The notes under the pieces: model-generated
Databases searched by the model: none
What the model saw: the letters and a program-made list of their open reading frames with translations, nothing else
Told to the model about the DNA's origin: nothing
Program-made: the position numbers and the translations under genes
DNA from: UBA1367 sp040268355
Lineage (GTDB): Bacteria > Actinomycetota > Coriobacteriia > Coriobacteriales > Atopobiaceae
Length of the DNA: 15,131 nt
Direction of reading: 5' to 3'
NCBI GenBank assembly: GCA_040268355.1
Contig: JAWRIT010000177.1
Location: 1-15,131 of the forward strand
Part shown: in pieces, positions 1-5,952 of the stretch
Layout: every line of letters starts with the position of its first letter
How positions within the stretch are numbered: position 1 is the first letter of the stretch

Positions 1-33
1 GCCTCTGTTGGCGGGCAGGTGTTGTGCATGCTC

Positions 34-39
34 TATAAT
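34..39 (+). promoter_or_regulatory. -10 box for the PASTA protein gene
   Basis: A perfect TATAAT lies 34 bases upstream of the ATG at 74. No clear -35 hexamer is visible at 16-18 bases. TTGGCG at 8-13 is the nearest candidate, but its 20-base spacing is poor. Transcription from here would begin near 46, so the in-frame ATG at 8 could not be used. This supports the start at 74. Confidence 0.5.
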
Positions 40-73
40 GGCCGCGATTGCAGATGAAACGAAGGAGTCGCGC

Positions 74-2026
74 ATGAGGTGTCCCCACTGCGGTGCCGAG
101 AACGCAGACGACGCGCGCAGGTGCGCAGCGTGCGACGAGGAGCTCTCCGTCGGGCCGTCTGATCTGGGGGTCGAGGAGCCCTTGGTCGAGTCGCCGAGGC
201 CCAGGGGTCGGCACGCCGCGCCGCGGGTCGAGGAGGACGCAACGACCGAGGTCGTCGAACAGGCCGAGGAAGCCGAGCCGGCTGACCAGGCCAAGCGATC
301 CGAGGAAGCTGAGCCGGTTGACCAGGCCAATCAGGCCGATGAGTTCGCGCACGACGAGCGACCGGAGGAGTCCGAACCCGCCGAGTCCGTCGAGCAGGCC
401 GCGCAGACCGAGGACCTCGAGGAGGCCGACCCCGCGCCCGCACAGACGGTGGTGCGGCCGCGGATCGACGTGGAGGCCCTTCCGCATCCTGACGACAAGC
501 CCGAAGAGCACCTCGTCGTGCGCAACACCCGCGACTATGACCATGACGCCCAGTCGGTGAACACCGTCCACGGGACAGAGAACCTGGAGACCATCCGCAC
601 CGAAAAGGCCTCCTCCCGTGATGAGCGGCGCGACCCCTACGCGCGCAGCAAGCGACGTGACACGGTCCCTGGCGAGGGCAACAGCAGAAGTAGGCGCCGC
701 CCCCTCCTGGCCGTGCTGCTCGTGCTTGCCGTGCTGGCCGGTGGTGCCGCCGTGCTCTCCTTTGGTATGGAGCTGTGGGGCGGGAAGTCGGTACCGAGCC
801 TGGTGGGTCTCTCGCAGGCGAACGCCGAGCTCGCGCTGTCCAACAAGGGCCTCGCCGTTCGCACGAAGTCCGAGCCCTCAGACGACGCCATCGGCAAGGT
901 GCTCTCGCAAAGCCCAGAGGTGGGAACGCGCGTGCCCGAGGGCAGCACGGTGACCATCGTGGTCGCGGCCAGTCGTGTGGTTCCCGAGGTCATGGGCTTG
1001 AACGAGGAGGACGCGAGGACGGCGTTGGAGGATGCCGGGGCGAGGGAGATCACCGTGATGACGCGCCCCTCGGGTGAGGCCGAAGGGACGGTCATCGCCG
1101 TGAGCCCCGAGCAGGGCGAGACCTTCCTCTCACGAAATCCCGTGGTCCTGACGCTCGCTGGTCCCTATCGCGTGCCCGACGTGGTGGGCAAGAAGGAGTC
1201 CGACGCCGTCGAGATGCTGAAGCAGGCAGGCCTTGCCGCCGACGTCACCTATGTGAGCTCCGACGCGACCGTGCGGACCGTCGTCGAGACCTCGCCCGCC
1301 GCAGACGAGATCGTCGAGGAGGGCGCCACCGTGTCCGTCAAGGTCTCCTCTCCCTACCCCACGAGCACGCTGCACCTGGCCGAGTTCTTTGGCCACTCGT
1401 CACAGGATGTCGATGCCTACCTCCAGAAGGAGGGCTATGAGTTCAGGGACGGCTTCATAGATGCGCTCGGCAACGCCATCGCGCTCTATGCGTCCGGCGA
1501 GAAGGGCGACATCACCTTCTCCTCCCAGCCCTACCTGCGATCGTTGAAGTTGCCCGAGGAGGGCTCGTCCAACGTGCTCTCGACCGGAGCCCCCATCGCC
1601 GGGGTCCGGTGGGTGGTGCCCGGCTCGCTCATGCCCGGGCAGCAGGACCTGGCGGCGGCCGAGGGCCTGGCGGGCACCTGCGGGCTCGAGGGCATGTCGG
1701 ACTCGTGCGACGAGACGAGCATCACGCTGCCCTCGGGCACCGGCCGGATCTCGGCGACCTTCTCCTGCGCGAGCGGCGAGACGGGCGACCTTGCGTGGAC
1801 GGTGCTTGTGGTGAAGGACGGCAGCACGATCTCCGCGTCGGTGACCTGCGCGAAGAAGGATCTCTACTCCGCCTCCGACCTTGAGCCCTTTGGCGGGAGG
1901 CTCTGCCAGTTCGTGGCCTACCAGGAGGTGTATCGCTCCGGGGCCTATCGGGTCAAGGAGTCGAAGAACGACAAGAAGAAGGACTCGGCGCAGGGCGCGG
2001 CGGGCGAGACGGACAGCGGTGCCTAG
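74..2026 (+). CDS. Zinc-ribbon, single-pass membrane protein with three PASTA repeats
   Basis: This is a 650-residue protein. The start at 74 is chosen because GGAG precedes it and the zinc ribbon begins at once: C3, C6, C17 and C20 in CPHCG...CAACDEEL. Residues about 40-205 are an acidic Glu/Ala/Pro-rich linker that turns basic near the membrane. Residues 211-230 are a hydrophobic helix preceded by RRR, so the N-terminus should be cytoplasmic. Three PASTA units follow, starting VPSLVG (240), VPEVMG (303) and VPDVVG (367). Residues 428-626 form a domain I do not recognise, with five cysteines, and the tail is Lys/Asp-rich. PASTA domains normally bind peptidoglycan fragments or beta-lactams at the end of Ser/Thr kinases or penicillin-binding proteins. 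No kinase or transpeptidase motif is present here. A role in sensing or scaffolding at the cell wall is inference. Domain calls are firm and function is open. Confidence 0.85.
   Translation: MRCPHCGAENADDARRCAACDEELSVGPSDLGVEEPLVESPRPRGRHAAPRVEEDATTEVVEQAEEAEPADQAKRSEEAEPVDQANQADEFAHDERPEESEPAESVEQAAQTEDLEEADPAPAQTVVRPRIDVEALPHPDDKPEEHLVVRNTRDYDHDAQSVNTVHGTENLETIRTEKASSRDERRDPYARSKRRDTVPGEGNSRSRRRPLLAVLLVLAVLAGGAAVLSFGMELWGGKSVPSLVGLSQANAELALSNKGLAVRTKSEPSDDAIGKVLSQSPEVGTRVPEGSTVTIVVAASRVVPEVMGLNEEDARTALEDAGAREITVMTRPSGEAEGTVIAVSPEQGETFLSRNPVVLTLAGPYRVPDVVGKKESDAVEMLKQAGLAADVTYVSSDATVRTVVETSPAADEIVEEGATVSVKVSSPYPTSTLHLAEFFGHSSQDVDAYLQKEGYEFRDGFIDALGNAIALYASGEKGDITFSSQPYLRSLKLPEEGSSNVLSTGAPIAGVRWVVPGSLMPGQQDLAAAEGLAGTCGLEGMSDSCDETSITLPSGTGRISATFSCASGETGDLAWTVLVVKDGSTISASVTCAKKDLYSASDLEPFGGRLCQFVAYQEVYRSGAYRVKESKNDKKKDSAQGAAGETDSGA
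265..330 (+). repeat. Two-copy 36-bp direct repeat coding a 12-residue acidic unit
   Basis: Bases 265-294 and 301-330 are almost identical (about 2 differences in 30) at a 36-base offset, in frame. They encode EEAEPADQAKRS followed by EEAEPVDQANQA in the cytoplasmic linker of the PASTA protein. Both differences are C-to-T transitions, which suggests a recent in-frame duplication. More degenerate Glu/Pro/Ala-rich units continue to about base 445. Confidence 0.75.
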
Positions 2027-2057
2027 GGCAGGCGAGACGAGGAGGCGGACAGGCGTG

Positions 2058-2231
2058 ATGAGGCCTGACAAGGACGCTCGGGAGGGCGAGCGCAAGCCGC
2101 AGCACGAGGAGCGGTCGCAGACGGACGCCTCGTACCTACGTCCCGAGAACGAGGACGATGACGGCTACGATCCCTACTCCGACCGGCCCGCGCCGCCGGA
2201 GCCGCTGTTCGAACGCGATCCCTGGAACTGA
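2058..2231 (+). CDS. Small acidic protein, 57 residues, unknown function
   Basis: The reading frame encodes MRPDKDAREG... and ends PPEPLFERDPWN, 57 residues. GGAGG at 2041-2045 lies 12 bases before the ATG. A GTG directly before it (2055) has a better spacing of 9 and may be the true start. The protein is hydrophilic, rich in Asp/Glu/Arg/Pro, with no membrane helix, signal peptide or cysteine, and is probably disordered. It starts about 30 bases after the PASTA gene stop and is likely co-transcribed with it. No family is recognised. The amino acid composition differs from that of the Arg/Ser-rich shadow frames around it, which supports a real gene, but the evidence is modest. Confidence 0.55.
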   Translation: MRPDKDAREGERKPQHEERSQTDASYLRPENEDDDGYDPYSDRPAPPEPLFERDPWN

Positions 2232-2295
2232 TCGGCACGACGGCACGACATGCCGGGGGGCATTCCCGAGCACGGGGCAGGCGCCAACGGATGCT

Positions 2296-2796
2296 CTACC
2301 CCAGCAGCCGCTGCATCATGGACCACAGGAACATGCCCGCCAGGATGAGCAGCGCTATGACCGCGACGAGGGCGAGCACCGAACGGCGTCGCCGCGCCCG
2401 TTCGCGTGAGGCGAAGATGCTGCGCCGTCCCTTGGGAATCTCGAGGTACTGCCCATAGCGGCTGCCCTGCTTGACGCGTGACATGTTGTTGCGCGAGCGT
2501 CGGTACGCCATGCCCGAGAGCGGTGACGACCCGCCCACCGAGACGTTCGAGTCATGGGTGTAGCTGGCGTGCGAAGCGCTGTCGTCGGCAAGGTCGTCGA
2601 CGCTTCCCTGGCTGCGGTGTGGCGCACGCTTGCGCACGTAGCGCGGGGTCGCCTCGCTCGTGGTGGCACGCTCGTCATCGCCGGCGGGCTCTTCTGTTGG
2701 GTCGGTGGCGGGATCGGGTATGTTCATGCCGGACAACGGTCCGGTCGAAGAGGCGGGTTGCTCGGGTGTACGCCCCATGTTCTCGAGCTCGTCCAT
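2296..2796 (-). CDS. C-terminally anchored single-pass membrane protein, unknown function
   Basis: This is a 166-residue protein on the minus strand. The ATG at 2796 is preceded by GGAGGGACCAC, a good ribosome binding site. Residues 1-95 are low-complexity, polar and acidic (Pro, Ser, Asp, Thr). Residues 97-138 are strongly basic, including RERARRRR. Residues 140-160 form one hydrophobic helix and only MQRLLG follows. There is no N-terminal signal peptide. The arrangement predicts a cytoplasmic N-terminus with a tail anchor. PLSGM occurs twice (residues 20-24 and 92-96). I recognise no family. It is convergent with the PASTA/small-protein pair, across a 64-base gap containing only short weak hairpins such as CGGCA-CGACA-TGCCG at 2245-2259. 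Confidence 0.7.
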   Translation of the reverse strand: MDELENMGRTPEQPASSTGPLSGMNIPDPATDPTEEPAGDDERATTSEATPRYVRKRAPHRSQGSVDDLADDSASHASYTHDSNVSVGGSSPLSGMAYRRSRNNMSRVKQGSRYGQYLEIPKGRRSIFASRERARRRRSVLALVAVIALLILAGMFLWSMMQRLLG

Positions 2797-3071
2797 GTGG
2801 TCCCTCCATAGGTGTGCGACGTACAGCTCCCTATTCTAGACCAGTCGTCATCGCGCGGCATGACATGTAAGACGCTGGCACGAATACAGATCTGTCACAC
2901 AAGCGGGCGCGGGCGTCAGATATAGGTCACTTACACTTAGATTTGGTGAGTCTATGCAGCTCAGAAAATCTTGGTCTTGGTGTATACGAAACCTTCAGCG
3001 CGGGAATAACTACCAATGACACCCGGGGCATCCCAGGAGGTGCCCAAACGCGACAAAAGGAGTGAGTGATC
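2797..3071. other. Divergent intergenic region upstream of hsp20
   Basis: This 275-base region separates the minus-strand membrane protein from hsp20 and is visibly richer in A/T than its surroundings from about 2860 to 3020. It holds a perfect 10-base palindrome ACAGATCTGT (2886-2895), a tandem CTTGGT (2970-2981), and a possible -10 TATACG (2983-2988) without a convincing -35. A 7-pair stem GGGCATC/GGTGCCC lies at about 3027-3045. No CIRCE element (TTAGCACTC-N9-GAGTGCTAA) and no HspR/HAIR element (CTTGAGT-N7-ACTCAAG) was seen. Confidence 0.5.
2833..2838 (-). promoter_or_regulatory. Candidate -10 box (TAGAAT) for the tail-anchored protein
   Basis: Reading the minus strand, TAGAAT lies about 37 bases upstream of the ATG at 2796 and outside the ribosome binding site. 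No good -35 hexamer is found at normal spacing. The same hexamer precedes hpt and the AI-2E transporter gene in this window, which gives mild support. Confidence 0.35.
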
Positions 3072-3500
3072 ATGGCAAGCCTTATTCCCTACAGCAACTA
3101 CGAGCGCGCTCTTCGCAGGCAGTTCCCCTTTGGCATCTTCGATGACTTCCTGACCCCCTTCGAGACGGTGAACGCGAACGACGCCTTCCAGATGGACGTC
3201 GAGGACGCGGGAGACACCTATGTCGTGTCGGCGTACCTCGCAGGCGTCGACCGCGACGAGATCGACGTCGAGCTGAACGAGGGCCGTCTGTCCATCTCCG
3301 TCAACAAGACCGAGACCGAGGAGAAGAAGGAGAAGAACTACCTCCACAAGGAGACCCGTTCGTGGAGCGCCTCGCGTGGCGTCTACCTCAAGGACGCCGC
3401 GACCGCAGGACTGTCCGCCAAGCTCGACAACGGCGTGCTGACGGTGAACGTTCCCAAGCAGGACGCTACGGAGAGCGTGACCAAGATCTCCATCGAGTAA
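3072..3500 (+). CDS. hsp20: Hsp20/alpha-crystallin family small heat-shock protein
   Basis: This 142-residue cytoplasmic chaperone holds unfolding proteins in a refoldable state without ATP. The ATG at 3072 is preferred over the GTG at 3066 because AAAAGGAG (3055-3062) then sits about 9 bases upstream. The N-terminal arm (1-37) contains aromatic residues. The alpha-crystallin domain spans about 38-129 and ends in the family signature GVLTVNVPK (121-129). The C-terminal I-S-I (139-141) matches the I-x-I motif that docks on neighbouring subunits. Length is normal for bacterial class A/B sHSPs. The usual LPG turn reads LAG (residues 56-58). The gene is a single transcription unit followed by strong hairpins. 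Heat control is expected from the family, but no known operator was seen. Confidence 0.93.
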   Translation: MASLIPYSNYERALRRQFPFGIFDDFLTPFETVNANDAFQMDVEDAGDTYVVSAYLAGVDRDEIDVELNEGRLSISVNKTETEEKKEKNYLHKETRSWSASRGVYLKDAATAGLSAKLDNGVLTVNVPKQDATESVTKISIE

Positions 3501-3513
3501 CGAGTGCCAACCA

Positions 3514-3534
3514 GCGGGCCAAACGGAGGCCCGC
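3514..3534 (+). terminator. GC hairpin just downstream of hsp20
   Basis: A perfect 7-pair stem GCGGGCC/GGCCCGC with loop AAACGGA begins 13 bases after the hsp20 stop. There is no T-run after it, so intrinsic termination is uncertain. It may instead protect the 3' end or act with the larger hairpin that follows. Confidence 0.4.
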
Positions 3535-3542
3535 GCGTCCAA

Positions 3543-3621
3543 GGGGTCCCGTCCCCTGCCAAGGAGCTGCCCTGCGAGGAACGTACCCGCAGGGCAGCGC
3601 CGTGACAGGGGGCGGGACCTC
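3543..3621. repeat. 79-base near-perfect long inverted repeat
   Basis: Arms 3543-3576 and 3588-3621 (34 bases each) pair at 31 of 34 positions around an 11-base loop (3577-3587). The outer arm GGGGTCCCGTCCCCTG (3543-3558) pairs with 3606-3621, including two G-T wobbles. The inner 11 pairs GCTGCCCTGCG/CGCAGGGCAGC are perfect. The only mismatches are at 3559/3605, 3562/3602 and 3565/3599. No T-tract follows and no reading frame needs this stretch. It could be a 3' end or terminator structure, a small RNA, or a palindromic mobile-element relic. The sequence alone does not decide. Confidence 0.85.
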
Positions 3622-3662
3622 GTGCGCACGGCAGGACGATGCGCACATCGCCCACAGGGAGT

Positions 3663-3671
3663 TGGTACCAT
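3663..3671 (+). promoter_or_regulatory. Candidate extended -10 for tilS
   Basis: TGGTACCAT matches TGn-TAnnAT, 34 bases before the tilS ATG and just after the long hairpin. No -35 hexamer is evident. It is weak and rests mainly on position. Confidence 0.25.
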
Positions 3672-3704
3672 CCTTTGGGAGCCTTGTGTGAGAAGGGGGC
3701 GCAG

Positions 3705-5222
3705 ATGCCGAGCGTCATGCGCAGATATGCAGGCGGAGGGGGGCGATTCGACCGGCCCTCGGGAAGCGATGACCCGGAGCTTCGGGCACCGGTGGTGCTG
3801 CTGGTCTCGGGCGGGGCCGATTCGACGGCGCTGCTCGTGCTGGCGGCCACCTCGCGCTTGGACATCGACGACGGCCGAGGGCTGGCGCGTATCGCCCGGG
3901 AGCGGCTGCACGTGCTGCACGTGAACCACGGCCTGCGGGGACTGGACGCACAGGAGGACGAGGAGTTCGTGTGCGAGCTGGCCGATCGCTTTGGCGTCCC
4001 CTGCACGGTGCGGCGCGTGGACGTGGCGCGGCTCGCCCGCGAGGCCAAGGCCGCGGGCAACGATGCGACGGGCAACGTGGAGAACGCCGGGCGCGAGGTG
4101 CGCTATGCGGCGGCGGCCCGTCTCGCCAACGAGCTGGCCGACGCGGCGGGCGTGCCGCACTCCTCGGCGCGCATCCTCACGGCCCACACGGCCGACGATC
4201 GTGCCGAGACCTTCTTCATGAACGCGATCCGCGGCGCGGGACCATCGGGCCTCTCGTCCATCCCACGCAGGCGCAACCGCATCGTACGTCCGCTCATCGA
4301 CCGCACGCACACCGAGCTCTGCGACCTGCTGCGCATGCGGGGCATCGTGTGGCGCGAGGACGATACCAACCACGACACTCGCTACCTGCGGGCCTTTGTC
4401 CGCCACGAGCTGTTGCCCGTAGCGAACCGGCGCAACCCCCGCGTGGTGGAGAGCCTGGCGACGACCTGCGACATCCTATCCGACGAGGACGCCTACCTCA
4501 ACCAGATGGCGTCCCGTGCCTACCGGGACCTCGTGCGCCGTGAGGAGGAGGGCCTGGTCGCCCTCGATGCGGCGCGGCTGGGGGCCTCCGAGGTCGCGCT
4601 GGCGCGCCGGGTGGTGCGCAAGGCGCTCATCGCCGTGTGCCCGGCGGCGCGGCTGGAGGCCCGGCATGTGGCGCAGGTGCTCGCGCTGGTGGCGGCGGGC
4701 AGCGGCTCGTGCATGGTGCCGATCGAGGTGGATGTGCGTGTCGAGTACGGGTTGCTGACGGTGCGCGCCCCGCGCGGCCAGGAGCGGCTCGTCCCGGCCT
4801 GGCTGCCTGTGCCCGGCGTCCTCGAGCTCCACGGTGGCCGCGCGCTGACCGCGCGGCTTGTGCGGGTGCCGGCGGGCTCCCGCGCGCCCGAGGTGGCGCG
4901 CGCCCACGGCCTCGAGTGGGAGGGCCAGTCGATTCTGCTGGACGCCGAGGCCGCAGGGCTCGATCCGGTGCAGGGCGGCAGGCTCTGGGTCGACGGCCCT
5001 CAGCCGGGCGACGTGCTTTGCCCGCTGGGGATGCATGGCCAGTCGAAGAAGCTCTCCGACCTGCTTGCGGAGGCACGGATTCCCGCCGTCGAGCGTGCGG
5101 CGGTGCCCATCGTCCGGGCCTCTCCCACCGGAGCGATGCTGTGGGTCGCCGGCGTGCGCGCTGACGAACGCGCCCGCGTGACGCCCGACACCCGCATGAT
5201 GCTCGAGCTGACGCTGGGATGA
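3705..5222 (+). CDS. tilS: tRNA(Ile)-lysidine synthase TilS
   Basis: TilS ligates lysine to C34 of the tRNA-Ile that carries a CAU anticodon, using ATP, so that it reads AUA. The protein has 505 residues. The ATG at 3705 is preceded by AAGGGGG (about 3693-3699). The N-terminal ATP-pyrophosphatase domain carries the PP-loop SGGADS (35-40), HVNHGLRG (72-79) and TAHTADDRAET (159-169). The C-terminal TilS domain (about 395-505) contains GDVLCPLGMHGQSKKLSDLL from residue 435, which matches the conserved PLG-x-x-G-x-KKL-x-D motif. It is slightly longer than many homologues, with a 30-residue lead-in before the PP-loop. It heads the tilS-hpt-ftsH cluster, an arrangement widely conserved in Gram-positive bacteria. 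No defect is visible and the gene should be essential. Confidence 0.95.
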   Translation: MPSVMRRYAGGGGRFDRPSGSDDPELRAPVVLLVSGGADSTALLVLAATSRLDIDDGRGLARIARERLHVLHVNHGLRGLDAQEDEEFVCELADRFGVPCTVRRVDVARLAREAKAAGNDATGNVENAGREVRYAAAARLANELADAAGVPHSSARILTAHTADDRAETFFMNAIRGAGPSGLSSIPRRRNRIVRPLIDRTHTELCDLLRMRGIVWREDDTNHDTRYLRAFVRHELLPVANRRNPRVVESLATTCDILSDEDAYLNQMASRAYRDLVRREEEGLVALDAARLGASEVALARRVVRKALIAVCPAARLEARHVAQVLALVAAGSGSCMVPIEVDVRVEYGLLTVRAPRGQERLVPAWLPVPGVLELHGGRALTARLVRVPAGSRAPEVARAHGLEWEGQSILLDAEAAGLDPVQGGRLWVDGPQPGDVLCPLGMHGQSKKLSDLLAEARIPAVERAAVPIVRASPTGAMLWVAGVRADERARVTPDTRMMLELTLG

Positions 5223-5289
5223 GGGTCGGGACACGCGGTCACGGTCTGGGTGTCGGCGACGGGACCCGCGACATGTGGGGCCCCGCACC

Positions 5290-5298
5290 TGCTAGAAT
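5290..5298 (+). promoter_or_regulatory. Extended -10 promoter for hpt-ftsH
   Basis: TGCTAGAAT fits the extended -10 consensus TGnTATAAT with one change. It lies in the 147-base gap after tilS, and transcription would start near 5305, leaving a 65-base leader. A weak -35 GCGACA (5268-5273) sits at 19 bases. This suggests hpt and ftsH can be expressed independently of tilS. Confidence 0.5.
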
Positions 5299-5369
5299 TG
5301 AGGGTTGTTGGTGCGCGTCGCCTGGCACCGGCACCTACCGTGCACACCCAACTGATGTGGGAGGCCCCG

Positions 5370-5921
5370 ATGGCTGAGCAGCTTCACCCCGACGTCGAGA
5401 GCATCATCCTGAGCGAGCAGGACGTCAGCGAGATCGTCGAACGGCTGGGCAGGGAGATCTCGGTGGACTACGCGGACAAGGATCCCCTGATCGTGGCGGT
5501 GCTGCGCGGGGCGTTCGTGTTCACGGCCGACCTCATGCGCGCCATCACGGTGCCTTGCACGGTCGACTTCATGGCCGTCTCCAGCTATGGCTCGGGTGTC
5601 AAGAGCTCGGGCGAGGTCCGTATCGTCAAGGACCTCGACACCAAGATCGAGGGCCGCGACGTCATCATCGCCGAGGACATCCTCGACTCGGGCCTCACGC
5701 TCTCGTATCTCATCCGTCTGCTCGGCGAGCGCCACCCGGCGTCGATTCGCATCTGTGCCTTCGCGGTGAAGGACGTGCCTGGCAACAAGCCAGCGGTGGC
5801 CCCGACCTACGTGGGCACGCACGTGCCGGACAAGTTCGTCGTGGGCTATGGCCTCGACTACGCGGAGCACTATCGCAACCTACCCTACGTGGGCGTCCTG
5901 AAGCCTGAGGTGTACAGCTAG
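5370..5921 (+). CDS. hpt: Hypoxanthine (guanine) phosphoribosyltransferase
   Basis: Hpt salvages purines by joining hypoxanthine or guanine to PRPP, giving IMP or GMP, in the cytoplasm. The protein has 183 residues, which is the usual length. The ATG at 5370 is chosen because GGGAGG lies at 5359-5364. The in-frame ATG at 5355 would put this site inside the gene. Family motifs are LRGAFVFTADL (45-55), the DFMAVSSYGSG flexible loop (67-76), the PRPP-binding AEDILDSGLTL (101-111), and the conserved end FVVGYGLDYAEHYRNLPYVG (156-175). It sits 31 bases upstream of ftsH, and the two are very probably one operon. Confidence 0.95.
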   Translation: MAEQLHPDVESIILSEQDVSEIVERLGREISVDYADKDPLIVAVLRGAFVFTADLMRAITVPCTVDFMAVSSYGSGVKSSGEVRIVKDLDTKIEGRDVIIAEDILDSGLTLSYLIRLLGERHPASIRICAFAVKDVPGNKPAVAPTYVGTHVPDKFVVGYGLDYAEHYRNLPYVGVLKPEVYS

Positions 5922-5952
5922 GCGCCCATCGGTCTCAGGAGGAGACGACTTC

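Noticed and set aside
8..73. Upstream start for the PASTA protein at base 8
   Set aside because: The segment contains the TATAAT box and lacks a ribosome binding site. GGAG and the zinc ribbon place the start at 74.
265..330. Direct repeat as a possible CRISPR-like unit
   Set aside because: There are only two contiguous copies, in frame in a coding region, with no spacers.
2961..4406. 481-codon open frame on the minus strand across hsp20 and tilS
   Set aside because: It is antisense to two well-supported genes. Its Arg/His/Val-rich product has no family features. Long antisense frames are expected where codon third positions are mostly G or C.
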